Below are positions 29,426-39,000 of a stretch of DNA of 47,932 nucleotides, one piece after another. The notes beneath the pieces were generated by a model that saw only the letters and a program-made list of their open reading frames with translations, was not told where the DNA came from and searched no databases. Source of the stretch: Rhizobium sp. (GTDB lineage: Bacteria > Pseudomonadota > Gammaproteobacteria > Xanthomonadales > Xanthomonadaceae); NCBI GenBank assembly GCA_019459185.1, contig JAIBEO010000248.1:1-47932 (forward strand), read 5' to 3'. A program made the translations under genes and the position numbers. Each line of letters opens with the position of its first letter. The first letter of the stretch is position 1.

Positions 29426-31123
29426 ATGTCCGATAAACCGCTGACTGACATCGCTTTTTCCAACTTCGAACTGCATCCGGCGCTCCAGGCTGGCCTGGAA
29501 GCCGCCGGCTTCACCCGCTGCACCCCGATCCAGGCCCTGACCCTGCCGATCGCCCTCGCCGGGCGCGACGTCGCCGGCCAGGCCCAGACCGGCACCGGCA
29601 AGACCCTGGCTTTCCTGGTCGCGCTGATGAACCGGCTGCTGACCCGCCCGGCCCTGGCCGAGCGCAAGCCCGAGGACCCGCGCGCGCTCATCCTGGCGCC
29701 CACCCGCGAGCTGGCCATCCAGATCCACAAGGACGCCGTGAAGTTCGGTTCCGACCTGGGCCTGCGCTTCGCCCTGGTCTACGGCGGCGTCGACTACGAC
29801 AAGCAGCGCGAGCTGCTGCAGCAGGGCGTGGACGTGATCATCGCCACCCCGGGCCGCCTGATCGACTACGTCAAGCAGCACAAGGTCGTCTCCCTGCACG
29901 CCTGCGAGGTCTGCGTGCTCGACGAGGCCGACCGCATGTTCGACCTGGGCTTCATCAAGGACATCCGCTTCCTGCTGCGGCGCATGCCGATCCGCACCGA
30001 GCGCCAGACCCTGCTGTTCTCCGCCACCCTCAGCCACCGCGTGCTGGAGCTGGCCTACGAGCACATGAACGAGCCCGAGAAGCTCGTGGTCGAGACCGAG
30101 TTCATCACCGCCGCCAAGGTGCGCCAGCTGGTCTACTTCCCCTCCGACGAGGAGAAGATCCCGCTGCTGATCGGCCTGCTGACCCGCAGCGAGGGCCACC
30201 GCACCATGGTGTTCGTGAACACCAAGGTGTGGGTGGAGCGCGTGGCCAAGGCGCTCGAGCGCTCCGGCTTCCGCGTCGGCGTGCTCTCGGGCGACGTGCC
30301 GCAGAAGAAGCGCGAGACGCTGCTGGCGCGCTTCCAGAAGGGCCAGCTCGACATCCTGGTGGCCACCGACGTGGCCGCCCGCGGCCTGCACATCGACGGC
30401 GTGTCGCACGTCTACAACTACGACCTGCCCTTCGACGCCGAGGATTACGTGCACCGCATCGGCCGCACCGCGCGCCTGGGCGCCGAGGGCGACGCCATCA
30501 GCTTCGCCTGCGAGCGCTACGCCATGTCGCTGCCGGACATCGAGGCCTACATCGAGCAGAAACTGCCGGTGGCCCAGGTCGAGAAGGAGCTGCTGGTGCC
30601 GGTGCCGCGCGCGCCGCGCGAGCGGGTCGAGGGCGAGGAGGAAGGCGAGAGCGTGACGGCCATCTTCCGCGAAGTGCGCGAAGCCAAGGCCGCCGAGGAC
30701 GAGCGCCGCGGCGGCAGCCGTTCCGGCGGTCGCGGTGGTCGCGACGGCGGTCGCCCGGGGGGCGGTGGTCGTGGCGAACGTGGTCCGCGTCCGGGTTCCG
30801 GTCCGCGCCGCGAGCGTGCGCCGGAAGCCGCGGCGGCTGGTTCCGCGGAGGCGGCCACGCCGGCCGTGGAGCGTCCGGCCCAGCGCCCCGCACCCTCGTC
30901 GCCGATGCAGGACGACCCGAACGCGCCGGCCCGCAAGCGCCGCCGCCGCCGTCGTGGCCGCCCGGTGGGCGAAGCCGGCGCCGAGGCCGCCGCGCCGCGC
31001 GCCGAGGCTGGTCGCAAGAAGCCCGAGCCGGCGCCCACCGCCAGCGAGAAGCCGTCGCTGCTCGGCCGCATCAAGGCCGGCCTGAAGTCGCTCGTCAAGC
31101 GCACGCCGCCCGGCAAGCATTGA
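29426..31123 (+). CDS. rhlB: DEAD-box RNA helicase RhlB with long basic C-terminal tail
   Basis: The 565-residue protein has a complete DEAD-box core: Q-motif region [19 protein letters not shown] (53-60), [13 protein letters not shown] (166-169), SAT and HRIGRTAR. Position beside trxA-rho and sequence identify RhlB, the helicase partner of the RNase E degradosome in E. coli. The core ends near residue 420, where E. coli RhlB stops. Here a further about 145 residues follow, rich in Arg/Gly ([20 protein letters not shown]), then Pro/Ala/Glu, a [10 protein letters not shown] block and a final Lys-rich helix. The tail probably binds RNA and is disordered. The ATG at 29426 matches the family N-terminus; the open frame upstream starts at 29360. 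Confidence 0.93.
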   Translation: MSDKPLTDIAFSNFELHPALQAGLEAAGFTRCTPIQALTLPIALAGRDVAGQAQTGTGKTLAFLVALMNRLLTRPALAERKPEDPRALILAPTRELAIQIHKDAVKFGSDLGLRFALVYGGVDYDKQRELLQQGVDVIIATPGRLIDYVKQHKVVSLHACEVCVLDEADRMFDLGFIKDIRFLLRRMPIRTERQTLLFSATLSHRVLELAYEHMNEPEKLVVETEFITAAKVRQLVYFPSDEEKIPLLIGLLTRSEGHRTMVFVNTKVWVERVAKALERSGFRVGVLSGDVPQKKRETLLARFQKGQLDILVATDVAARGLHIDGVSHVYNYDLPFDAEDYVHRIGRTARLGAEGDAISFACERYAMSLPDIEAYIEQKLPVAQVEKELLVPVPRAPRERVEGEEEGESVTAIFREVREAKAAEDERRGGSRSGGRGGRDGGRPGGGGRGERGPRPGSGPRRERAPEAAAAGSAEAATPAVERPAQRPAPSSPMQDDPNAPARKRRRRRRGRPVGEAGAEAAAPRAEAGRKKPEPAPTASEKPSLLGRIKAGLKSLVKRTPPGKH

Positions 31124-31129
31124 GTGCGG

Positions 31130-31150
31130 CGCGCCGGCACGGCCGGCGCG
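31130..31150. other. GC-rich hairpin between rhlB and ftsE
   Basis: CGCGCCGGC (31130-31138) pairs perfectly with GCCGGCGCG (31142-31150), loop ACG, starting seven bases after the rhlB stop. No T-run follows, so it may protect the rhlB 3' end or act as a pause site and not as a clean terminator. Confidence 0.55.
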
Positions 31151-31155
31151 TCTGC

Positions 31156-31161
31156 TAGATT
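31156..31161 (+). promoter_or_regulatory. Candidate -10 box of ftsEX
   Basis: TAGATT lies 28 bp before the ftsE ATG and directly after the hairpin that follows rhlB. The -35 region is occupied by the hairpin arm and has no consensus match. Confidence 0.35.
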
Positions 31162-31189
31162 GCGCGGGACTTCCACCACCGTCGCCGGC

Positions 31190-31876
31190 ATGGCCCTGCT
31201 CCGCTTCGACAACGTTTCCAAGACCTACCCGGGCAACCCGCCGGCGCTGAGCGACGTCAGCTTCGCGGTGGAGGAGGGCGAGATGCTCTTCGTCACCGGC
31301 CACTCCGGCGCCGGCAAGTCCACCCTGCTGCGCCTGGTGCACCTGTCCGAGCGGCCCAGCCGCGGCACCGTGCTGGTGAACGAGCGCAACCTGGCCAAGG
31401 TGCGCGGCCGCAAGGTGCCGCTGCACCGGCGCCAGGTGGGCGTGGTGTTCCAGGACCACCGCCTGCTCACCGACCGCAGCGTGTTCGACAACGTGGCCCT
31501 GCCGCTGCTGATCGCCGGCACGCCGCGCGCCGAAGTCGGCAAGCGCGTGCGCGCCGTGCTCGACAAGGTCGGCCTGGGCGAACGCGAGCGCTCGCTGCCG
31601 ATGCAGCTCTCGACCGGCGAACAGCAGCGCGTCGGCATCGCCCGCGCCATCGTCGCCCAGCCGCAGCTGCTGGTGGCCGACGAACCCACCGGCAACCTCG
31701 ACCCGCAGCTGGCCGCCGAAATCATGCAGCTTTTCGCCTCCCTGCCGGCGCTGGGCACCACGGTGGTGATCGCCAGCCACGACCTGGCCCTGGTCAAACG
31801 CATGCGCCGCCGCGTGCTGGTGCTCGACCACGGCAAGCTGGTGGACGACATCTCGCCCGAGGACCTGGCGGCATGA
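31190..31876 (+). CDS. ftsE: Cell-division ABC transporter ATP-binding protein FtsE
   Basis: The 228-residue ABC ATPase has GHSGAGKST (Walker A, 37-45), Q-loop VVFQDHRLL, signature LSTGEQQRVGIARA (140-153) and Walker B LLVADEPTGNLD (160-171). The signature reads STGEQ in place of the commoner SGGEQ. With FtsX it forms the septal-ring complex that activates peptidoglycan hydrolases and recruits late division proteins. The start matches FtsE proteins. It overlaps ftsX by four bases (ATGA). Confidence 0.95.
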   Translation: MALLRFDNVSKTYPGNPPALSDVSFAVEEGEMLFVTGHSGAGKSTLLRLVHLSERPSRGTVLVNERNLAKVRGRKVPLHRRQVGVVFQDHRLLTDRSVFDNVALPLLIAGTPRAEVGKRVRAVLDKVGLGERERSLPMQLSTGEQQRVGIARAIVAQPQLLVADEPTGNLDPQLAAEIMQLFASLPALGTTVVIASHDLALVKRMRRRVLVLDHGKLVDDISPEDLAA

Positions 31877-32853
31877 GCAAGGTCGAAGCGCGCGCCAAGC
31901 CGGCCGCCGCCGAACGCGTCCGGGCCGGCCGCCTCGGCAGCCGCCTGCGCGCCTGGCGCGAACAGCACCTGTATTCGCTGGTCTCCAGCCTGGGCCGCCT
32001 GCTGCAGCGCCCGGTGGCCACCGGCCTCACCATCGGCGTGATGGCGGTGGCCATCGCGCTGCCGCTGGGCCTGGCGCTGGCGCTGGGCAACCTGGAGCGT
32101 TTTTCCGGCACCGTCAGCCAATCGCGCGAAATCGGCGTGTTCCTCAAGGCCGACGTGGCCGAAGGGCGGCCCGAGGCCCTCGCCGGCGAACTGCGCGCCC
32201 GCCCCGACGTGGCCGGCGTCACCGTGCGCACGCCCGAGGAGGGCCTGGAAGAGTTCCGCGCCATGAGCGACCTCGCCGGCGCACTCGACGTGCTCGAGCA
32301 CAACCCGCTGCCCTATGTGCTGGTGGTGCAGCCGGCCGGCGACGACGACGGCAACGCCCTGGCCGAAGCCCTGCGCGCGCTGCCCGAGGCCGACGTGGTG
32401 CAGCACGACGCCGCCTGGCGCCAGCGCCTGTCGGCCTGGCTGGCCTTCGGCGAACGCGTGGTACAGGTGGTGGCCGTGCTGCTGGGCCTGGGCGTGCTGC
32501 TGGTGGTGGGCAACACGGTGCGGCTGGACATCGGCGCGCGCAGCGAGGAGATCGCCGTGCTGCAGCACCTGGGTGCCACCGACGGCTTCGTGCGCCGGCC
32601 GTTCTTGTACCTGGGGGCCTGGTACGGCCTGGCCGCGGGCCTGCTGGCCCTGGCCCTGCTGCTGGTCGCCGGCCTGCTGCTGCAGGGCCGCCTGAGCGCC
32701 CTGGTGGCCAGCTACGGCAGTCAATTCGCGCTTTCCGGCCCCGGCTGGCGCGGCACCCTGGCCTTGCTGGCCGGTGCCGCCGCCATGGGGTGGCTGGGCG
32801 CATGGCTCGCAACCGGGCATCATCTACGCCGGACCCGTCCTACGGACGTGTGA
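31873..32853 (+). CDS. ftsX: Cell-division protein FtsX
   Basis: The 326-residue permease-like protein has a cytoplasmic N-terminus of about 45 residues, one membrane segment (about 50-72), a periplasmic domain (about 73-195) and three further membrane segments, as in FtsX. RPVATGLTIGVMAVAIALPLGL and NTVRLDIGARSEEIAVLQHLGATDGFVRRPFL are family hallmarks. It transmits FtsE ATP hydrolysis to periplasmic murein hydrolase activators. In E. coli rpoH follows ftsX; here a response regulator follows after one base and rpoH lies about 9.7 kb further on. Confidence 0.95.
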   Translation: MSKVEARAKPAAAERVRAGRLGSRLRAWREQHLYSLVSSLGRLLQRPVATGLTIGVMAVAIALPLGLALALGNLERFSGTVSQSREIGVFLKADVAEGRPEALAGELRARPDVAGVTVRTPEEGLEEFRAMSDLAGALDVLEHNPLPYVLVVQPAGDDDGNALAEALRALPEADVVQHDAAWRQRLSAWLAFGERVVQVVAVLLGLGVLLVVGNTVRLDIGARSEEIAVLQHLGATDGFVRRPFLYLGAWYGLAAGLLALALLLVAGLLLQGRLSALVASYGSQFALSGPGWRGTLALLAGAAAMGWLGAWLATGHHLRRTRPTDV

Positions 32854-32854
32854 A

Positions 32855-33697
32855 ATGAACAGCCCAGCCTTCCGAAGCTTCGACACCCCCAACCCGCGCA
32901 TCATGGTCGTGGACGGCTCCAAGGTCGTCCGCAAGATGATCGAGGGCGTGCTGCGCCAGCAGCTACCCGACATGGAGTTCGTCGGCTGCGAAACCGGCGA
33001 GGAGGCCAAGGCCGCCCTGCAGGCCGGCGCCGTGAACCTGGTCACCACCGCCCTGCGCCTGCCCGACATGGACGGCCTGGACCTGGCGCGTTACCTGCGC
33101 GAGCACACGCCGCAGGCCTACATCCCCATCATCGTGGTCTCGGGTGACGTGCAGGAGCGGCTCGAGAGCCGTTCGATCAGCGACGACGTCACCGACTACT
33201 TCGACAAGGCGCTGGGCTTCAACGCCCTGGCTGCCTTCATCAAGGGCTACGTGGCGCCGGAATCCGAGTCCGGCGGCGAAGTGCTGTACGTCGAGGACAG
33301 CCGCGTCGTGGCCATGGCCACCCGCCGCATGCTGGAAAAACACGGCCTCACCGTCACCCACGCCACCGGCGTGGAAGACGCCATCGCCCACCTGGAAACC
33401 GCGCGCGCCCAGGGCAAGGTACCCGGCCCCGACGTGGTGCTCACCGACGTCTACCTGAAGGGCGAACTGACCGGCAAGGACCTGCTCAAGTCCATCCGGG
33501 ACGAGTTCGGCTACGCCAAGGGCCTGCTGCCGGTGCTGGTGATGACCGGCGACGCCAACCCGGCCAACCAGAGCGACCTGCTGCGCGCCGGCGCCAACGA
33601 CCTGGTGCAGAAGCCCATCGAAGAGCGCCTGCTGGTCACCAAGCTGCTGTTCCAGCTGCGCGTTGGCCGCCTGCTGCGCGCCAAGCTCGGCAAGTAG
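32855..33697 (+). CDS. Two-receiver response regulator with a degenerate first receiver
   Basis: The 280-residue protein is two CheY-like receiver domains with no output domain. Receiver 1 (about 15-132) has VVDGS in place of VDDS. It also has Ala66 where the phospho-acceptor Asp should be (NLVTTALRLPDMDG), so it cannot be phosphorylated normally. Receiver 2 (about 142-270) is intact: Glu147-Asp148, Asp198 in VVLTDVYLKG, Thr231 in VMTGD and Lys253 in QKP. It may be a phosphorelay or protein-interaction adaptor. The start at 32855 is one base after ftsX and three bases separate it from ung, so all four genes are probably one transcript. No kinase is adjacent. Confidence 0.85.
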   Translation: MNSPAFRSFDTPNPRIMVVDGSKVVRKMIEGVLRQQLPDMEFVGCETGEEAKAALQAGAVNLVTTALRLPDMDGLDLARYLREHTPQAYIPIIVVSGDVQERLESRSISDDVTDYFDKALGFNALAAFIKGYVAPESESGGEVLYVEDSRVVAMATRRMLEKHGLTVTHATGVEDAIAHLETARAQGKVPGPDVVLTDVYLKGELTGKDLLKSIRDEFGYAKGLLPVLVMTGDANPANQSDLLRAGANDLVQKPIEERLLVTKLLFQLRVGRLLRAKLGK

Positions 33698-33700
33698 GCG

Positions 33701-34420
33701 GTGGCGGAAGACGACCGGATCCGGCTCGAGCCGTCCTGGAAGGCCCGGGTCGGCGACTACCTGCAGCGCCCGGACATGCAGGAACTCTCGGCTTTCCTGC
33801 GTAAGGAAAAAGCGGCCGGCAAGCGCATCTTCCCGCCCGGCCCGCGTATCTTCTCGGCGCTCGACGCCACACCCTTCGACCAGGTGAAGGTAGTGGTGCT
33901 GGGGCAGGACCCCTACCACGGCGCCGGCCAGGCCCACGGCCTGTGTTTTTCGGTGCTGCCGGGCGTGCCGGTGCCGCCTTCGCTGCTCAACATCTTCAAG
34001 GAGATCCAGGGCGACCTGGGCATCCCGCCGCCCGACCATGGCTGCCTGCTGCCCTGGGCGCGGCAGGGCGTGCTGCTGCTCAACGCCGTGCTCACGGTCG
34101 AGGAAGGCAGGGCCGGTTCGCACCAGGGCAAGGGCTGGGAAGGCTTCACCGACGCCATCGTCCAGGCCCTGGACCGCGAGAAGGAAGGCCTGGTCTTCCT
34201 GCTCTGGGGCAGCTACGCCCAGGCGAAGGGCAAGCTGCTGCAGGGCCGGCACTGCGTGCTGCGCGCCCCGCACCCCTCGCCGCTGTCGGCGCACCGGGGT
34301 TTCCTGGGCTGCGGCCACTTCGGCAAGGCCAACCGCTGGCTGCAGGGCGGCGGCAAGGCACCCATCCAGTGGGCGTTGCCGCCCCGGGCCGAAGTCGAGG
34401 CGATGCTGGCCGGCCCCTGA
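33701..34420 (+). CDS. ung: Uracil-DNA glycosylase
   Basis: The 239-residue family 1 UNG has the water-activating GQDPYHG (68-74, Asp70) and the [11 protein letters not shown] leucine/minor-groove loop (His191). It also has [11 protein letters not shown] and [12 protein letters not shown] typical of the family. It removes uracil from DNA at the start of base excision repair. The start is GTG at 33701, three bases after the previous stop; no other start upstream fits. It is convergent with the metal-efflux operon. Confidence 0.96.
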   Translation: MAEDDRIRLEPSWKARVGDYLQRPDMQELSAFLRKEKAAGKRIFPPGPRIFSALDATPFDQVKVVVLGQDPYHGAGQAHGLCFSVLPGVPVPPSLLNIFKEIQGDLGIPPPDHGCLLPWARQGVLLLNAVLTVEEGRAGSHQGKGWEGFTDAIVQALDREKEGLVFLLWGSYAQAKGKLLQGRHCVLRAPHPSPLSAHRGFLGCGHFGKANRWLQGGGKAPIQWALPPRAEVEAMLAGP

Positions 34421-34434
34421 GGGCGCCGGCCAGC
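34405..34434. terminator. Hairpin between convergent ung and the efflux operon
   Basis: GCTGGCCGGC (34405-34414) pairs perfectly with GCCGGCCAGC (34425-34434); inside, CCC also pairs with GGG, leaving a small loop that contains the ung stop codon. It can fold on both strands and lies 18 bp or less from both gene ends. There is no T-run, so termination is plausible but not assured. Confidence 0.45.
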
Positions 34435-34438
34435 CGGT

Positions 34439-35734
34439 TCAGGGCGCGGCGGCCGCGCCGTGCCCTTCCCCGGAGTGCCCGTCGTCGTTGATCCAGAAGG
34501 CATGCGCGTCCAGCAGCAGCCGGGCGGTTGCGCCGTACGCCGCCGCCCGCGATTCCACTTCGGCCATGGCCGCTTCGCGTTCGCGCCGGCGGGCCGCCAG
34601 CAGCGGCGCCAGGGCGACGCCGCCGAGCTCACGTCCCTGCTCGAGTCGCGCGGTTTCCTGGCGCTGCGCGTCCAGGCCTTCCTTCGCCAGCGTCCAGGCC
34701 GCGACCAGGGTTTCGGCGCGGGCCGCCAGCGCCTGGGCGTGGCGGCCGACCTCGATGCGCACCGCGTCGGCGTCGGCTTCGGCGGCCATGGCCTGTCCGG
34801 CCACTTCCGCCGCCACCGCGCGCCGTGCGCCGGTGCCCAGCGGCACGCTGAAGAACACACCCAGCGCGGTTTCGTCACCACCGCGCTCGGAGAGGGCGCG
34901 CAGGCCGACGGTGGGGTTGGCGCGGCGGTCGAGGCGGGCGCGTTCGGCGCGGTTGGCCTCGAGCTCGGCCCGGCCCTGGGCCAGGGTCACCTCGTGGCTG
35001 ACCGCGACGATCCGTTCGCCCCAGTGGCGCCAGCCCGGCTCGGGCATGGCTGGCGCGGCGACGGGCGCGGCTTGCGCCGGCAGCGGCAGGCCGGGATAGC
35101 GCGCCTGCAGCGTGATCCGCGCTTCCTGCGCACGGATCTCCGCCAACCGCTCCTCGCGGCGCGCGGCGGCGGCGGCGGCGAGGGCGGCGTCGTGTTCGAC
35201 CAGCGCCGCGTCGCCACCCTGGAGCCTGGCGGCGATGGCATCGAGGTCGGTGCCGGCGTCGGCCACGGCCGCCGCCGCCACGCGGCGCAGCTCTTCCGCC
35301 GCCAGCCATTCCAGCCAGGCCTCGAGCAGGCCGATCGCGGCCATGTGGCGGGCATCGGCCAGCAGGTCGTCGCCGACCGACACTTCGGTGTCGGCGATGC
35401 GCCGGTCCACCGCGGCCTTGCCAGGCAGGCGCAGTTCGCGCTGCAGGCTGGCTTCCCATTCGTTGAAGCGGCCCTGGGCGCCGGCGTCGCGGTCCAGCCA
35501 CTGGCCACCGGCGATCCACTCGTGCGTGCCGCGGCGGCGACCCGAAGCGCGCGCCAGTGCCGCCTCGCGTTCGCCCTGCGCGCGGCGCACGCCGGGGTCG
35601 GCGTCGATCACGGCGACCGCCTCGTGGGCGTCGGGAAGCGTGTCCGCCAGCGCGGGCGGCATCTCGGCGCCACGCGCCGCCGGTACGCCTGCAAGGGCCA
35701 GGGCCAGGAGCAGCGGGCTCAGGCGGGCTTTCAT
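34439..35734 (-). CDS. Outer-membrane channel of the metal RND efflux system (TolC family, CzcC-like)
   Basis: The 431-residue protein has a signal peptide (MKARLSPLLLALALAGVPAA) and the long, Ala/Glu/Arg-rich helical repeats of outer-membrane efflux proteins. Examples are ALARASGRRRGTHEWIAGG and FNEWEASLQRELRLPGKAAVDRRIADTE, with the second repeat around ALGVFFSVPLGTGARRA. It should form the exit duct for the RND pump encoded upstream. The tail, NDDGHSGEGHGAAAAP, is His-bearing and could touch metal. Its ATG overlaps the DUF3240 stop as ATGA. It is the last gene of the operon. Confidence 0.85.
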   Translation of the reverse strand: MKARLSPLLLALALAGVPAARGAEMPPALADTLPDAHEAVAVIDADPGVRRAQGEREAALARASGRRRGTHEWIAGGQWLDRDAGAQGRFNEWEASLQRELRLPGKAAVDRRIADTEVSVGDDLLADARHMAAIGLLEAWLEWLAAEELRRVAAAAVADAGTDLDAIAARLQGGDAALVEHDAALAAAAAARREERLAEIRAQEARITLQARYPGLPLPAQAAPVAAPAMPEPGWRHWGERIVAVSHEVTLAQGRAELEANRAERARLDRRANPTVGLRALSERGGDETALGVFFSVPLGTGARRAVAAEVAGQAMAAEADADAVRIEVGRHAQALAARAETLVAAWTLAKEGLDAQRQETARLEQGRELGGVALAPLLAARRREREAAMAEVESRAAAYGATARLLLDAHAFWINDDGHSGEGHGAAAAP

Positions 35735-36048
35735 TCGACGATCCTCCCGAATTCGATGATCGGACTCATCCAGTAGGCGATTTCCGGCGACGGCAGGCGC
35801 GTGCGCAGGCCTTCGACCAGGCGGCGCGCGCTGTCGGCGGGCAACACCGCTTGCAGCAGCGCGCGTTCGGCGCGGCCGCTCACCTGTTCCTGCACCGAGG
35901 CGCGGGCGAAGCCGTGGCCGTGGCCTTCGGCGTGCAGCGTGGTGAAACCGGCCAGGTCGGGGTCGATCTCCAGCAGGTCGGCCAGCAACTGCCGCTCGGC
36001 GGGGCGGGGGTAGGCCAGCGTCAGCTGGACCAGCGGGTTGTCGTTCAT
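35731..36048 (-). CDS. DUF3240 protein (PII-like), efflux-operon partner
   Basis: The 105-residue cytoplasmic protein (LVQLTLAYPRPAERQLLADLLE, then GFTTLHAEGHGHGFA, ending PEIAYWMSPIIEFGRIVE) fits DUF3240. This is a small family I associate with the PII-like fold and with heavy-metal RND operons. PII-like proteins sense small molecules and bind membrane proteins, so regulation of the pump or metal sensing is plausible; the HAEGHGHG cluster could bind metal. It is joined to the pump gene and the channel gene by ATGA overlaps at both ends, which argues for a stoichiometric role. Confidence 0.75.
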   Translation of the reverse strand: MNDNPLVQLTLAYPRPAERQLLADLLEIDPDLAGFTTLHAEGHGHGFARASVQEQVSGRAERALLQAVLPADSARRLVEGLRTRLPSPEIAYWMSPIIEFGRIVE

Positions 36049-39000
36049 GGCGTGGTCCTCGTGCGGGCCTGGCCGAAGCGCAGGTAGAGCAGGGGCAGCA
36101 GCAGCAGGGTGAGCGGCGTGGCGGTGACCAGGCCGCCGACCACGACGATGGCGAGCGGGCGCTGGATCTCCGAGCCGGGGCCCGAAGCCAGCAGCAGCGG
36201 CACCAGGCCCAGCGCGGTGATCGACGCGGTCATCAGCACCGGCCGCAGTCGCCGGCGCGCGCCTTCGACCACCACGCGCCTGATCGGCAACCCGCGCGCA
36301 CGCAGGTCGTTGAAGTGGCCCACCATCACCGTGCCGTTGAGCACCGCGATGCCGAGCAGGGCGATGAAGCCCACCGAGGCCGGCACCGACACGTATTCGC
36401 CGACCAGCCACAGCGCCAGCACGCCGCCGACCAGCGCGAACGGGATGTTGGCCAGCACCAGCAGCGCCTGGCGCGCACTGCCCAGGCTGGTGAACAGCAC
36501 CACGAAGATCAGCGCCAGCGCCACCGGCACCACCAGCGCCAGCCGCGCCGAGGCGCGCTGCTGGTTCTCGAACTGGCCGCCCCAGCCCAGCGAGTAGCCG
36601 GGCGGCAGCGGCACGCTGTCGGCCACCGCCTGCCGTGCTTCCTCGACGAAGCCGACCAGGTCGCGGCCGGACACGTTCGCCTGCACCAGCGCATAACGCG
36701 AACCGGCCTCGCGGTCCACCTTCACCGGCCCGTCCACGCGGCGGACGCGGGCGACGTCGCCGATGCGCACCTGGCCACCCAGCGGCGACACCAGCGGCAG
36801 GTCGGCGAAACGGGCCGGGTCGGCGCGCAGCGATTCGTCGCCGCGCACGACCAGCGGGATGCGCCGGCTGCCTTCGACCACCACGCCCACGGCCACGCCT
36901 TCGACCTGCGCGCGCAGCTCCTGCTGCAGGCGAGCCACGTCGAAGCCATGGCGGCCGGCGGCCAGCCGGTCCACCTCGATCTCCAGGTACTGCACGCCTT
37001 CGTTGGTGAGCCGGTAGACGTCCTCGGCGCCCGGCACGGCGCGCACGCGCGCCTCGACGGCGGCCGACAGCGTCTCCAGCTCCGCCAGGTCCGGGCCGAA
37101 CACCTTGATGGCGATGTCGCCGCGCGCGCCGGTCAGCATTTCCGACACGCGCATCTCGATCGGCTGGGTGAAGGCGTAGGCGGTGCCGGGGAAGCGGTCG
37201 AGCACCTTGCGCAGTTCCTCCACCAGCCAGGCCTTGTCCGGCTGGCGCCATTCGTCCTTCGGCGCCAGTACCAGGAAGCTGTCGGTCTGGTTCAGGCCCA
37301 TCGGGTCGAAGCCCAGTTCGTCGGCGCCGGCGCGGGCGATGATGCTGCGCACTTCCGGGACTTCCGCCAGGATCGCGTCCTGCACCGCCAGGTCCACGGC
37401 CGCGCTGGCATCCAGGTTGGCCGAAGGCAGCTTCTCGAGCTGGATCAGGATCGCGCCCTCGTCCATCGTCGGCATGAAGGTCTTGCCGATGCCGCCCCAG
37501 GCCAGCGCCGCCAGGCCGAGCGCCACGGCCGCGGCGACCATCGCCAGCCGGGGCCGGGCCAGCGCGGCGTCGAGCGCCGGGGCATAGACGGCGTTGAGGC
37601 GGCGCATCAGCCAGGGCTCGTGGTGCGTGCCCTCCTTGAGCAGCCAGGACGCGAGCACCGGGATCACGGTGAGCGAAAGCAGCAGCGAGGAGCCGAGTGC
37701 GAACACGATGGTCAGCGCCACCGGCCCGAACATGCGGCCTTCCAGGCCCTGCAGCGTCAGCAGCGGCGTGAACACCAGCGCGATGATCAGGATGCCGGAG
37801 GCCACCGGCGCCGCCACTTCCGCGGCCGCGCGCCACACCCGGTGCAGGCGCGGGATGCCGTCGCCTTCGCGGGCGCCGGCGAGCTGTTCGACGGTGTTCT
37901 CCACTACCACCACCGAGGCGTCCACCAGCATGCCGATGGCGATGGCCAGGCCACCCAGGCTCATCAGGTTGGCGCTGAGGCCGGCGAAGCGCATCACCAG
38001 GAAGGTGCCCAGCACCGCCAGCGGCAGCGTCACCGCCACCACCAGCGCCGCGCGTACGTCGCCCAGGAACAGCAGCAGCAGGATCACCACCAGCACGGTG
38101 GCCTCGAGCAGGGCGCTGGTCACGGTGCCGGTGGCGCGCGTGATCAGGTCGCTGCGGTCGTAGAAGGGCGTGATCGCCATGCCGGGCGGCAGGCTCGGCT
38201 GCAGTTGCTCCAGGCGCTGCTTGACGCCGCGCACCACCGCCGAGGCGTCGGCGCCGCGCAGGCCCACCACCAGGCCCTGCACCGCCTCGCCGCCGCCGTC
38301 GCGGGTGACCACGCCGTAGCGCGTGAGCGAGCCTTCGCGCACCTGCGCGATGTCGCCGACGCGCAGCGCCTGGCCCTCGCGCACGGCCACCACGGTGGCG
38401 CCGATGTCGCGGCCGTCGCGCATCGCGCCCGTGGCGCGCACCACCAGCGATTCTTCGCCTTCGTCGAGGCGGCCGGCGCCGTCGTTGCCGTTGTTGGTTT
38501 CCAGCGCGTCGCGCAGGCTGGCCAGGTCGAGGCCGGCGGCGGCCATCGCGGCGCGGTCGGGCACGACCTCCCAGGTGCGCACGCGGCCGCCCAGCGCGTT
38601 GACGTCGGCCACGCCGGGGACGGTGCGCAGCGCCGGGCGGATCACCCAGTCCAGCACCTCGCGGCGCTCGGCCAGGGTGTAGCCCTCGCCGTCCACGGTG
38701 AACATGTACATGTCCGAGAGCGGCGTGGCGATCGGCGCCAGGCCGCCGTCTATGCCCTCGGGCAGGTCGCCCGACACGGCCGCCAGGCGCTCGGCGACCT
38801 GCTGCCGGGCCCAGTAGATGTCGGTGCCTTGCTCGAAATCGAGCGTGAGGTCGGCCAGTGCGTACTTCGCCGAAGCGCGCAGCATCACCTGGCGCGGGAT
38901 GCCCAGCAGTTCCATCTCGAGCGGCACGACCACGCGCTGCTCGACCTCCTCGGGCGTCATGCCGGGAGCCTTGAGGATCAGCTTGACCTGGGTCGGCGCG

